Positions 23,348 through 31,175 of a stretch of 64,000 bases of DNA are shown one piece after another. The position numbers and the translations under genes are program-made. Source of the stretch: DATARH01 sp035534855 (GTDB lineage: Bacteria; Pseudomonadota; Alphaproteobacteria; ATCC43930; CGMCC-115725). Below the pieces are notes generated by a model. The model was given only the letters and a program-made list of their open reading frames with translations. It ran no database searches and was not told the origin of the DNA. The stretch lies in contig DATLRD010000031.1 in NCBI GenBank assembly GCA_035534855.1, positions 1 to 64,000 of the forward strand, read 5' to 3'. Position 1 is the stretch's first letter. Each line of letters opens with the position of its first letter.

Positions 23348-24154
23348 TCAGGTTCCGATCGCCAGAGGGCTCGACATCTTGCGCAGCAGCGCCACCACCG
23401 ACAGCGCGGTCAGCTTGCCGGTGCGCGGGTTTTCCAGGCTCGGTACGTTTTCGATCTCGAACGCAAACCGCGCCGAATCCGCTTCGACCTCGATGCGGTG
23501 CATGTTGCGTTCGACCGCCGGGTCGGCCCAGATCTCGATCGTCGTGCGGTCCGGGCCGATCCCGGCCATCGCCAGCGCCGCCGCGACGTTGACATTGGCC
23601 GGAAAACCCTGCGCCGCCTCGCGCGCCGACCCGGTGAACACCAGTTTTGCGGCGTTGAGGCCGTCGACCTCGATGCCGTTGGCGACGAGATAAGGTGCCC
23701 CGGCAAGCCCGCCCGGCGGCTTGCGGGTGATCATGTGGACGCGGGAAATCTCGCCGATCGCGGCGGCCTGCACCGCGTCGAGCGCCAAGAGCGCACCGGT
23801 CGGCACCAGGATGCGGCCGCCATGCGCGCGTGCCAGCTCGACCAAGTCGAAATTGTCGAGCAGCGCGCCGCAGCTCAGCGTGATCAGCGTGCGGCCATGC
23901 GCCAGCGCCGGCTCGGCCAGTTCGCGCAGCACCGAAGCCGGCGCGCATTCGACGACGATCTCGGCCTCTTCCCACAGCCGCGACAGCGGCACCACCGGCG
24001 GCTTGTCGGCAAACCCGGCCATCGCTGCCGCGGCACGGCCGGCGTCGCGCGCCGACACCGCGGCGAGGCGCATCCCGTCGATGCCGCGGTCGAGATGCCC
24101 CGCTACCACCCGCCCGATCGTGCCGAACCCGGCGATCGCCACCCTCGTTGCCAT
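23348..24154 (-). CDS. L-aspartate dehydrogenase-like protein
   Basis: A 268-residue NAD(P)-dependent dehydrogenase of the aspartate dehydrogenase family, converting L-aspartate to iminoaspartate/oxaloacetate plus ammonia. It shows the nucleotide loop VAIAGFGTIGRVVAGHL, the conserved LVPTGALLALDAVQAAA, HMITRKPPGGLAGAPYL, and FPANVNVAAALAMAGIGPDRT with ERNMHRIEVEAD in the catalytic domain. The start is set at the ATG giving MATRVAIAGFG; the longer frame overlaps a decayed gene upstream. In other bacteria these enzymes feed NAD synthesis or act in aspartate catabolism. Confidence 0.82.
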   Translation of the reverse strand: MATRVAIAGFGTIGRVVAGHLDRGIDGMRLAAVSARDAGRAAAAMAGFADKPPVVPLSRLWEEAEIVVECAPASVLRELAEPALAHGRTLITLSCGALLDNFDLVELARAHGGRILVPTGALLALDAVQAAAIGEISRVHMITRKPPGGLAGAPYLVANGIEVDGLNAAKLVFTGSAREAAQGFPANVNVAAALAMAGIGPDRTTIEIWADPAVERNMHRIEVEADSARFAFEIENVPSLENPRTGKLTALSVVALLRKMSSPLAIGT

Positions 24155-24199
24155 CCGTGCCCCGTTTGCTGTCGTGCAACAGTAGCGTCGTGCGCCCGT

Positions 24200-24340
24200 C
24201 GCATCATCCGCGCAAGGCTTTACCGGGCGGAGATCGCGCTCGCCGAGGTGTTCCCCCGCTACGATGTCGGCGAGGAGGTCGTCGCCGGCATCCACCTGAC
24301 GATCAACGGCATCGCCGCCGGATTGAGGAACAGCGGTCGA
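24200..24340 (+). pseudogene. ppc: Remnant of phosphoenolpyruvate carboxylase C-terminus
   Basis: About 47 codons read RLYRAEIALAEVFPRYD followed by HLTINGIAAGLRNSG, closely matching the extreme C-terminus of phosphoenolpyruvate carboxylase ('LTINGIAAGMRNTG' then stop). Here the terminal stop is replaced by CGA and the frame continues into unrelated sequence. Nothing recognisable of the preceding 850 or so residues lies upstream, where the aspartate dehydrogenase gene runs on the other strand. It is therefore a fossil left by deletion. Confidence 0.6.
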
Positions 24341-24350
24341 GGCGCCCAGC

Positions 24351-25517
24351 TCAATACGATTTCGGCAGGCCGAGCACCCGCTCGCCGATATACGACAGGA
24401 TCAGCTGGGCGCTGACCGGGGCGATGCGGGCGATCTGCGCCTCGCGGAAATAGCGCTCGACCTGGAACTCCTTGGCGTAGCCCATGCCGCCGTGGGTCAG
24501 CATCGCGGTCTCACACGCCTTGGCCCCGGCCTCGCCGGCGAAGTATTTGGCGGCGTTGGCAAAGGCGCCGGCCTCCTCGCCGCGGTCATAGGCGGCGGCG
24601 GCGCGCAGCATCAGCAACTCGGCCGCCTCCAGCTCGATCCAGCGCTCGGCGAGCGGGTGCTGGATGCCCTGGTTCTGCCCGATCGGGCGGCCAACAACGA
24701 CGCGCTCCCCGGCATAGCGCGCGGCGCGCGCCAGCGCGGCGCGGCCGAGACCGACCGCCTCGGCGGCGATTAGGATGCGCTCCGGGTTCATCCCGTGCAG
24801 GATGTACTGGAACCCTTTGCCTTCCTCGCCGATGCGGTCCTCGAGCGGCACCTTGAGCCCGTCGATGAACAGCATGTTCGAATCGACCGCGTGGCGGCCC
24901 ATCTTGGGGATTTCGCGCACCTCGACGGCGCTGCGGTCGAGGTCGGTATAGAACAGGGTCATGCCGTGCGACGGCCGCGGCGCCTCGTCGAACGGGGTGG
25001 TGCGGGTCAGGATCAGCATCTTTTCGGTGACCTGCGCGGTCGAGGTCCAGATCTTGCGGCCGCTGATTACGTAGCCGTTGCCCTCGCGCACCGCGCGCGT
25101 CTTGAGCCGCGTCGTATCGAGCCCGACATCGGGCTCGGTCACCGCAAAGCAGGCTTTCTCCCGCCCGGCGATCAGCGGCGGCAGAAAGCGCTGGCGCTGC
25201 TCGTCGGTGCCGAACACGACGACCGGGTGCAGCCCGAAAATGTTCATGTGCACCGCCGACGCGCCGGAAAACCCGGCGCCCGATTGCGCGACCGCCTGCA
25301 TGACCACCGCCGCCTCGGTGATGCCGAGCCCGCTGCCGCCATATTCCTCGGGCATCGCCACGCCGAGCCAGCCGCCGGCGGCCATCGCCTGGTGGAACTC
25401 GGTCGGAAATCCGCCCTCGGTGTCGCGCTTCAGCCAATAGGCATCGTCAAACTGCTCGCACAGCCGCGCCACCGCCTCGCGGATTTCGAGCTGCTCTTGG
25501 GTCAGGCCAAAGCTCAT
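24351..25517 (-). CDS. Acyl-CoA dehydrogenase
   Basis: A 388-residue FAD flavoenzyme of the acyl-CoA dehydrogenase superfamily, introducing a 2,3-double bond into an acyl-CoA. It has MPEEYGGSGLGITEAA, CFAVTEPDVGLDTTRLKTRA (FAD/substrate motif, here AVTEPDVG), ISGRKIWTSTAQ, and near the C-terminus HGGMGYAKEFQVERYFREAQIARI, the usual family signature. No catalytic glutamate can be assigned safely by eye, so chain-length specificity is unknown. The start ATG has GGAG eight bases upstream. It is divergent from the molybdoenzyme, with 70 bases between. Confidence 0.88.
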   Translation of the reverse strand: MSFGLTQEQLEIREAVARLCEQFDDAYWLKRDTEGGFPTEFHQAMAAGGWLGVAMPEEYGGSGLGITEAAVVMQAVAQSGAGFSGASAVHMNIFGLHPVVVFGTDEQRQRFLPPLIAGREKACFAVTEPDVGLDTTRLKTRAVREGNGYVISGRKIWTSTAQVTEKMLILTRTTPFDEAPRPSHGMTLFYTDLDRSAVEVREIPKMGRHAVDSNMLFIDGLKVPLEDRIGEEGKGFQYILHGMNPERILIAAEAVGLGRAALARAARYAGERVVVGRPIGQNQGIQHPLAERWIELEAAELLMLRAAAAYDRGEEAGAFANAAKYFAGEAGAKACETAMLTHGGMGYAKEFQVERYFREAQIARIAPVSAQLILSYIGERVLGLPKSY

Positions 25518-25587
25518 CGCCAAATCTCCACCACCCGGGTCGGGCATAACTGATATTCTGCGCCAAAATCCGACGCAGGAGCATCAG

Positions 25588-27660
25588 TTGCCGCTCGACG
25601 CCGCTGTCGATACCGCGTTCAGCGTCTGCCCTCACGATTGCCCGAGCGCCTGCGCACTCGAGATCGAGCGGATCGGCGGGACCCGGATCGGGCGGGTGCG
25701 CGGCGCCGAGGGGCAGACCTATACCGATGGCGTCGTGTGCGCCAAGGTCGCGCGCTATGCCGAGCGCCAATACCACCCAGAGCGACTGGCGATGCCGCTC
25801 AGGCGGGTCGGCGACAGGGGCGGCGGGCGCGCGGCGTTTTCCCCGATTTCGTGGGACGACGCGCTCGACGAGGTCGCCGAACGCTTCAGCCGCGCCGCGC
25901 AGCGCCACGGCAGCGAGGCGGTGTGGCCCTACTATTATTCGGGCACGATGGGGCTGGTGCAGCGCGACGGCATCAACCGGCTGCGCCACACAATGCGCTA
26001 TTCGCGCGAAGACCTGACGATCTGCAACATGCTGAGCGATTCCGGCTGGCTCGCCGGGGTCGGCGCCAAGCGCGGGGTCGACGCAAGCGAGATGGCGAAA
26101 TCCGACTTGATCGTCGTGTGGGGCGGCAACCCGGTCTCGACCCAGGTCAACGTGATGACCCACATCGCCAAGGCGCGCAAGGAGCGCGGCGCCAGGCTGG
26201 TGGTGGTCGACCCGTATCGCACCGGCACCGCCGAGATTGCCGACCTGCACCTCGCGCCGCTGCCCGGCACCGACGGCGCGCTCGCCTGCGCCGTGATGCA
26301 CGTGCTGTTTGCCGAGGGCTATGCCGACCGCGCCTACATGGCGCGCTATACCGACGACCCGGCGGGGCTCGAAGCGCATCTGCAAAGCCGCGGCCCGCAA
26401 TGGGCGGCCGGCATCACTGGGCTTGAGGCGGCGCAGATCACCGAGTTCGCCCGGCTTTACGGCCGCACCAGGCGCAGCTTTATCCGCTTCGGCTATGGGT
26501 TTTCGCGCCAGCGCAATGGCGCGGCGCAGATGTTCGCCGCGCTGTGCCTGCCGGCGGTGACCGGCGCCTGGCAGTACGAAGGCGGCGGGTCCCATTATTC
26601 GAACCACGGGCTGATACCGCTCAATCGCACGCTGATCGACGGGCTGGACCGGCTCGATCCGTCGACCCGCATCCTCGACCAGTGCCGGATCGGCCCGATC
26701 CTGTGCGGCGACCGGCGCGACCTCGGTGACGGCCCACCGGTCACCGCGCTGTTGATCCAGAACACCAACCCGCTCGTCGTCGCGCCGGAAAGCGGGCTGG
26801 TGCGCGACGGCTTTCTCCGAGACGACCTGTTTGTCTGCGTGCACGAGCAGTTTTTCACCGAGACCGCGGCAATGGCCGATATCGTGCTGCCGGCGACGAC
26901 GTTTCTCGAACACGACGACATCTACACCGCCGGCGGCCACACCTATCTCCAGATCAGCAGCCCAGTGGTGCCGCCTTACGCCCAATGCCGCTCTAACCAC
27001 GAGGTGCAGCGCGCCCTCGCCCATCGCCTTGGCGCCCGGCATCGTGGCTTTGACCTGACCGCAGCCGAAATCATCGACGAAACCTTGCGGCGCAGCGACC
27101 TGCCCGGGCGCGAAGCGTTTACCGAGGGGGTGTGGCGCGATTTCTGGCCGGGCTTCGAGACCGGGCATTTCCTCGACGGCTTCGGCCACGCCGACCGCAA
27201 ATTCCATTTCCGCGCCAACTGGCGCGCGATCGGCCCGAACCATGTCGGAATGCCGGCATTCCCGGACCATGTCGCGGTTATCGACGATCGTGACCCAGAC
27301 CGGCCGTTTCGCATGATTCCAGCACCTTCGCGATCGTTCCTCAACACCAGCTTCAATAATACGCCGTCCGGCATCGCCCGCGAGGGGCGGCCGACGGCGA
27401 TGATCCACCCCGCGGCGCTCGCCGAATTGGGGATCGGCGATGGCGCGCGGGTGCGGATCGGCAACGGCAAGGGCAGCGTTATCGTGCATGCCCGCGCCTT
27501 CGCCGGGCTGCAGAAACGGGTCGTGGTCGTCGAGGGGCTGTGGCCCAATCATGCCTTCGAGGAAGGCATCGGGATCAATCTGCTGACCAGCGCCGAGCCA
27601 GGCCTGCCACGCGGCGGCGGCGTGTTTCACGATACGTCGGTTTGGCTCAAGCCGGCGTAG
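25588..27660 (+). CDS. Molybdopterin-dependent oxidoreductase with [4Fe-4S] cluster
   Basis: A 690-residue DMSO-reductase-superfamily enzyme. Cys14, Cys18, Cys22 and Cys51 (VCPHDCPSAC and GVVCAKV) make the N-terminal [4Fe-4S] site. Molybdopterin-binding blocks include DLIVVWGGNPVSTQ, ADIVLPATTFLEHDDIYTAGGHTYLQ and a C-terminal MIHPAALAELGIGDGARVRI domain. No Tat signal is visible, so it is probably cytoplasmic, like assimilatory or 'BisC-like' members. The electron donor and substrate are unknown; no partner subunit lies nearby. Start is TTG, with AGGAG six bases upstream. Confidence 0.87.
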   Translation: MPLDAAVDTAFSVCPHDCPSACALEIERIGGTRIGRVRGAEGQTYTDGVVCAKVARYAERQYHPERLAMPLRRVGDRGGGRAAFSPISWDDALDEVAERFSRAAQRHGSEAVWPYYYSGTMGLVQRDGINRLRHTMRYSREDLTICNMLSDSGWLAGVGAKRGVDASEMAKSDLIVVWGGNPVSTQVNVMTHIAKARKERGARLVVVDPYRTGTAEIADLHLAPLPGTDGALACAVMHVLFAEGYADRAYMARYTDDPAGLEAHLQSRGPQWAAGITGLEAAQITEFARLYGRTRRSFIRFGYGFSRQRNGAAQMFAALCLPAVTGAWQYEGGGSHYSNHGLIPLNRTLIDGLDRLDPSTRILDQCRIGPILCGDRRDLGDGPPVTALLIQNTNPLVVAPESGLVRDGFLRDDLFVCVHEQFFTETAAMADIVLPATTFLEHDDIYTAGGHTYLQISSPVVPPYAQCRSNHEVQRALAHRLGARHRGFDLTAAEIIDETLRRSDLPGREAFTEGVWRDFWPGFETGHFLDGFGHADRKFHFRANWRAIGPNHVGMPAFPDHVAVIDDRDPDRPFRMIPAPSRSFLNTSFNNTPSGIAREGRPTAMIHPAALAELGIGDGARVRIGNGKGSVIVHARAFAGLQKRVVVVEGLWPNHAFEEGIGINLLTSAEPGLPRGGGVFHDTSVWLKPA

Positions 27661-27679
27661 GCACCATTTTCAGGCGGCG

Positions 27680-28390
27680 ATGAGCGACGGCAAGAACCGG
27701 CTTCCCGACAAATCCCCTTCGACCGAGGTCGATGCGTTTCTGCGTGACCTCAACCGGATGCCGGCGGTGCGGCCGGCCGGTAGGCGCGGCCGGCTGATCT
27801 TCGCGCTCGACGCCACCGCCAGCCGCGAGCCGACCTGGGACCGCGCCTGCCGCATCCAGGGCGAGATGTTCGAAGCTACCGCCGCGCTCGGCGGGCTTGA
27901 TGTCAAGCTGATGTTCTATCGCGGCTTTCGCGAGTGTAAGTCGAGCCGCTGGATGGCGAGCGGCGCCGATCTGCACCGTGCGATGCGCGCGGTGTCGTGC
28001 GCCGGCGGCGAGACCCAGATCGAACGCGTGCTCGACCACGCGATCGCTGAAACCCGACGCCTCAGGGTCAACGCGCTGGTGTTTGTCGGCGACGCGATGG
28101 AAGAAGACATCGACCGGCTGTGCCGCCTCGCCGGCGAACTCGGCCTGCTAGGCGTGCCAATCTTCGTGTTTCACGAAGGCAACGACCCGGCCGCAGCAAA
28201 GGCGTTCCGCCAGATCGCCAAGCTGTCGCGCGGCGCCTATCTGCGCTTCGACCTGGCGAGCGCAGACCGGCTCAAGGAATTGCTGGCGGCGGTCGCCGTC
28301 TATGCCGCCGGCGGGTATCGCGCTCTGACCGCCTACGGCGAGAAGAAAGGCGGCGACATCCCGCTGTTGACGGCGCAATTGCGCGCCTGA
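27680..28390 (+). CDS. VWA domain protein
   Basis: A 236-residue soluble protein with a von Willebrand A-like fold. RLIFALDATASREPTW carries a MIDAS-type DxTxS motif, ETQIERVLDHAI gives the conserved Thr, and LVFVGDAMEED gives the acidic residue of the third MIDAS loop. The C-terminal LRFDLASADRLKELLAAVA is a final helix. VWA proteins bind metal and partner proteins; the partner here is unknown. It starts 19 bases after the molybdoenzyme and ends six bases before a membrane-anchored DnaJ-domain protein, so the two probably work together. Confidence 0.78.
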   Translation: MSDGKNRLPDKSPSTEVDAFLRDLNRMPAVRPAGRRGRLIFALDATASREPTWDRACRIQGEMFEATAALGGLDVKLMFYRGFRECKSSRWMASGADLHRAMRAVSCAGGETQIERVLDHAIAETRRLRVNALVFVGDAMEEDIDRLCRLAGELGLLGVPIFVFHEGNDPAAAKAFRQIAKLSRGAYLRFDLASADRLKELLAAVAVYAAGGYRALTAYGEKKGGDIPLLTAQLRA

Positions 28391-28396
28391 CGCACG

Positions 28397-29104
28397 ATGC
28401 TGTTTCTGGTCGGCGGCCTCGTGATCCTCGGCGGGTTCCTGCTGCTCGCCTGGCTGTTCATCAAGACCGAGCCGCAAAAGCTGGCCCAGCTCGTCAAATG
28501 GGTGCTGATCGCCGCCGCGGTCGGGCTGTTCATCGTGCTGCTGCTGTCGGAGCGGTTCGCCTTCCTGTGGCTGCCGCTGGCGCTGGCATTGCCGGCGTGG
28601 CGCCGCTATCGCTCGTTGTTCTCGGGGTTTCGCGGCCCCGCCGCCGGGCGCAGCTCTGACGTGTCCACGCCGTTTCTGCGCATGAGCCTCGACCACGACA
28701 CCGGCACGATGACCGGAACGGTGCTGCAAGGCCGGTTCGCCGGCAGCCGGATCGAGGAATTAGGCCGCACCGATCTGATCGCCCTGCTACGCGAGTGCCG
28801 CGCCGCCGACGAGGCCGGCGCCCGCCTGGTCGAGGCCTATCTCGACCGCGCCCACCCCGACTGGCGCGACGACTTCGCCGCTGCCGGCCCTTCCGGCCAG
28901 TCCGGCGGCGCACGCGGCGGCACCGGCGATGTGACCGTCGACGAGGCCTATGCCATCCTCGGCCTGGCGCCTGGCGCCGACACGGCGGCGATCCGCGCCG
29001 CACACCACCGGCTGATGAAGCAGCTGCATCCCGATCACGGCGGCAGCGACTACCTCGCCGGCAAGATCAATCGCGCCCGCGACGTTCTCCTCAAACAGCG
29101 GTAG
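28397..29104 (+). CDS. Membrane-anchored J-domain protein
   Basis: A 235-residue protein. Two N-terminal hydrophobic segments (LFLVGGLVILGGFLLLAWLF and VLIAAAVGLFIVLLL) anchor it in the inner membrane. A linker and a small helical region follow. A C-terminal J domain begins at VDEAYAILGLAPGAD and contains the essential HPD tripeptide in LMKQLHPDHGGSDYLAGKI. It should recruit an Hsp70 (DnaK) to the membrane. The J domain at the C-terminus after membrane spans matches TIM14/Pam18-like and DjlA-like arrangements. It follows the VWA gene closely. Confidence 0.85.
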   Translation: MLFLVGGLVILGGFLLLAWLFIKTEPQKLAQLVKWVLIAAAVGLFIVLLLSERFAFLWLPLALALPAWRRYRSLFSGFRGPAAGRSSDVSTPFLRMSLDHDTGTMTGTVLQGRFAGSRIEELGRTDLIALLRECRAADEAGARLVEAYLDRAHPDWRDDFAAAGPSGQSGGARGGTGDVTVDEAYAILGLAPGADTAAIRAAHHRLMKQLHPDHGGSDYLAGKINRARDVLLKQR

Positions 29105-29112
29105 AAAGGGCC

Positions 29113-29967
29113 ATGGAATCGCATGATCGCACGGTCCTCGTCGGCTTGATCGGCGCAGGCATCCAGGCGTCGCGTTCGCCGGCGCTGCACGAACGCGAAG
29201 GCCAGGCGCAGGGCCTGTCGTACCTCTATCGGCTGATCGATCTCGAGCGGCTCGGCCTGACCGCGGCTGATCTGCCCGAGCTGCTGCTAGCCGCGCGGCG
29301 TTTCGGGTTTGCCGGGCTCAACATCACCCATCCGTGCAAGCAGGCAGTGATCCCTCTGCTTGACGACCTGTCGCCGGATGCGCAGGCAATCGGCGCAGTC
29401 AATACGGTCGTGTTCGGCGCCGACGGGCGGACAGCCGGGCACAATACCGACTGGTCCGGCTTCTCTGAGAGCTTCGCGCGCGAGCTGGCCGACGCGCCGC
29501 GCCACCGCGTCGCGCAACTCGGTGCCGGCGGCGCCGGCTCGGCGGTGGCGCATGCGCTGCTGACGCTCGGCGTCGCCACCCTGGCGATCTTCGACACCGA
29601 CCGGACGCGCGCCGCAGCGCTGGCGGCGGATTTATGCCGCCGCTTCGGCGTCGGCCGCGCCGAAGCCATCGGCGATGCCGCGCCGGCGGTCGCGGCGGCT
29701 GACGGGCTCGTCAACACGACCCCGATTGGCATGGACGGCCATCCCGGCATGCCAGTGCCGCGCGACTGGTTGCGCCCGGAGTTGTGGGTCGCAGAAATCG
29801 TCTATTTCCCGCTCGAAACCGAGTTGCTGCGGGCCGCGCGAGCGGCCGGGTGCCGCACCATGGACGGCGGCATGATGGCCGTGTTCCAGGCGGTCGGCGC
29901 GTTCCGCCTATTTGCCGGGATCGAGCCGGACCCCGACCGGATGATCCGGCATTTCGCCAGTATGTGA
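29113..29967 (+). CDS. Shikimate/quinate dehydrogenase
   Basis: A 284-residue NAD(P)-dependent shikimate dehydrogenase-family protein. It shows VGLIGAGIQASRSPALHE, the substrate-binding GLNITHPCKQAVIPLLD (catalytic Lys), AIGAVNTVVF, NTDWSGF, the nucleotide loop LGAGGAGSAVAHAL and the C-terminal TMDGGMMAVFQAVGAFRLF. The SRSPALHE and NITHPCK variants resemble the quinate/shikimate catabolic branch (YdiB/QuiB-like) more than biosynthetic AroE. The start is an internal ATG after GAAAGGG. A fragment of a 3-dehydroshikimate dehydratase follows immediately, which supports a former quinate/shikimate catabolic operon. Confidence 0.85.
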   Translation: MESHDRTVLVGLIGAGIQASRSPALHEREGQAQGLSYLYRLIDLERLGLTAADLPELLLAARRFGFAGLNITHPCKQAVIPLLDDLSPDAQAIGAVNTVVFGADGRTAGHNTDWSGFSESFARELADAPRHRVAQLGAGGAGSAVAHALLTLGVATLAIFDTDRTRAAALAADLCRRFGVGRAEAIGDAAPAVAAADGLVNTTPIGMDGHPGMPVPRDWLRPELWVAEIVYFPLETELLRAARAAGCRTMDGGMMAVFQAVGAFRLFAGIEPDPDRMIRHFASM

Positions 29968-29975
29968 GGGGATCG

Positions 29976-30254
29976 ATGCAGACTGCGATTGCCGGCGCCC
30001 GGTTCAAGGGCATCGAGATCTTCGAGAACGATCTGTTGTCGTTTGACGGCACGCCGGCCGAGATCGGCCAGGCGATCCGGTCGCTCGGCCTCAAGGCGGT
30101 GACGTTCCAGCCGTTTCGCCTCGCCCACGCAGACGCGTCACGTGAGGAGCACGACGGCGGCGTATTGAACCGGCGCCCGCCAGCGCTGTTAACCGGTTTT
30201 AGTTGCCACGGGGCAACAATGCTACAAAGCCGGCGGCGCAGGGCCGCCTGGTGA
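29976..30254 (+). pseudogene. 3-dehydroshikimate dehydratase fragment
   Basis: The first 46 codons read as a sugar-phosphate-isomerase/epimerase-like TIM barrel start: KGIEIFENDLLSFDGTPAEI then LGLKAVTFQPFR. This matches the N-terminus of 3-dehydroshikimate dehydratase/HPPD fusion proteins. A normal N-terminal stretch of about ten residues is already missing, and after RLAHAD the frame becomes unrelated and stops. Over 90 percent of the gene is lost. It starts eight bases after the dehydrogenase stop with a good GAGGG, so the translation signals survive although the product is useless. Confidence 0.65.
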
Positions 30255-30271
30255 CCGGATCGAGGAGAACG

Positions 30272-31144
30272 ATGCACAAACCCGTGCGCAAAGCGGTTTT
30301 TCCCGTGGCCGGGCTCGGCACCCGCATCCTGCCGGCCACCAAGGCAATGCCCAAGGAGATGCTGACCGTCGTCGACAAGCCGCTGATCCAGTATGCGATG
30401 GAGGAGGCGCGCGCGGCGGGCATCGAGGAATTCTATTTCGTCACCGGCCGCGCCAAGAGCGCGATCGAGGACCATTTCGACGTCGCGTTCGAGCTTGAGG
30501 CAACACTGCGCGAGCGCGGCAAGACTGATATGCTCGCCGAGATGGAGGCGTGGCTGCCCGCCGCGGGCCAGCTCGCCTTTACCCGACAGCAGCGCCCGCT
30601 GGGCCTCGGCCACGCCGTGTGGTGCGCCCGCAACCTCGTCGGCAACGACCCGTTCGCGGTCATCCTGGTCGACGATCTGATGATGTGCGACCCGCCCTGC
30701 CTCAAGCAGATGATCGAGGTCTATAACGAGATCGGCGGCAACATCGTCGCGGTCGTCGAGGTACCGCGCGAACAAACCAAACGCTATGGCGTGCTCGACA
30801 TCGTCTCCGACGACGGCCGCTTGGCGCGCGCCAAAGGCGTCGTCGAAAAGCCTGACCCGGCCGTGGCGCCGTCGAACCTGACGATCATCGGCCGCTACAT
30901 CATCCAGCCAGAGATTTTCGCCCACTTGGCCAACACCAGACCCGGGGCCGGCGGCGAAATCCAGCTCACCGACGGGCTCGCCGCGCTGATCGCCGAAGGG
31001 CAGAGCTTTCACGGGCTGCGCACCGCGGGTCGGCGCTTCGACTGCGGCGACAAGCTCGGCTTTCTCGAATCCAACCTCGCGCTCGGGCTGGAGCACCCCG
31101 AGCTCGGCGGCCCGCTGCGCCGGCTGCTGCAAGGCTATCTTTGA
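30272..31144 (+). CDS. galU: UTP-glucose-1-phosphate uridylyltransferase
   Basis: A 290-residue GalU nucleotidyltransferase making UDP-glucose for envelope polysaccharides. It shows KAVFPVAGLGTRILPATKAMPKEML (nucleotide-binding loop), VDKPLIQYAMEEA, the EEFYFVTGRAKSAIEDHFD segment, LGLGHAVWCARN, FAVILVDDLMM (metal Asp) and GEIQLTDGLAAL. GAGGAGAA precedes the ATG. It is followed 31 bases later by a phosphohexomutase gene, which would supply its glucose-1-phosphate substrate; the pair is a coherent sugar-nucleotide operon. Confidence 0.94.
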   Translation: MHKPVRKAVFPVAGLGTRILPATKAMPKEMLTVVDKPLIQYAMEEARAAGIEEFYFVTGRAKSAIEDHFDVAFELEATLRERGKTDMLAEMEAWLPAAGQLAFTRQQRPLGLGHAVWCARNLVGNDPFAVILVDDLMMCDPPCLKQMIEVYNEIGGNIVAVVEVPREQTKRYGVLDIVSDDGRLARAKGVVEKPDPAVAPSNLTIIGRYIIQPEIFAHLANTRPGAGGEIQLTDGLAALIAEGQSFHGLRTAGRRFDCGDKLGFLESNLALGLEHPELGGPLRRLLQGYL

Positions 31145-31175
31145 ACCGCTAATCCTCAGCCCAACGGGAGTGCCG

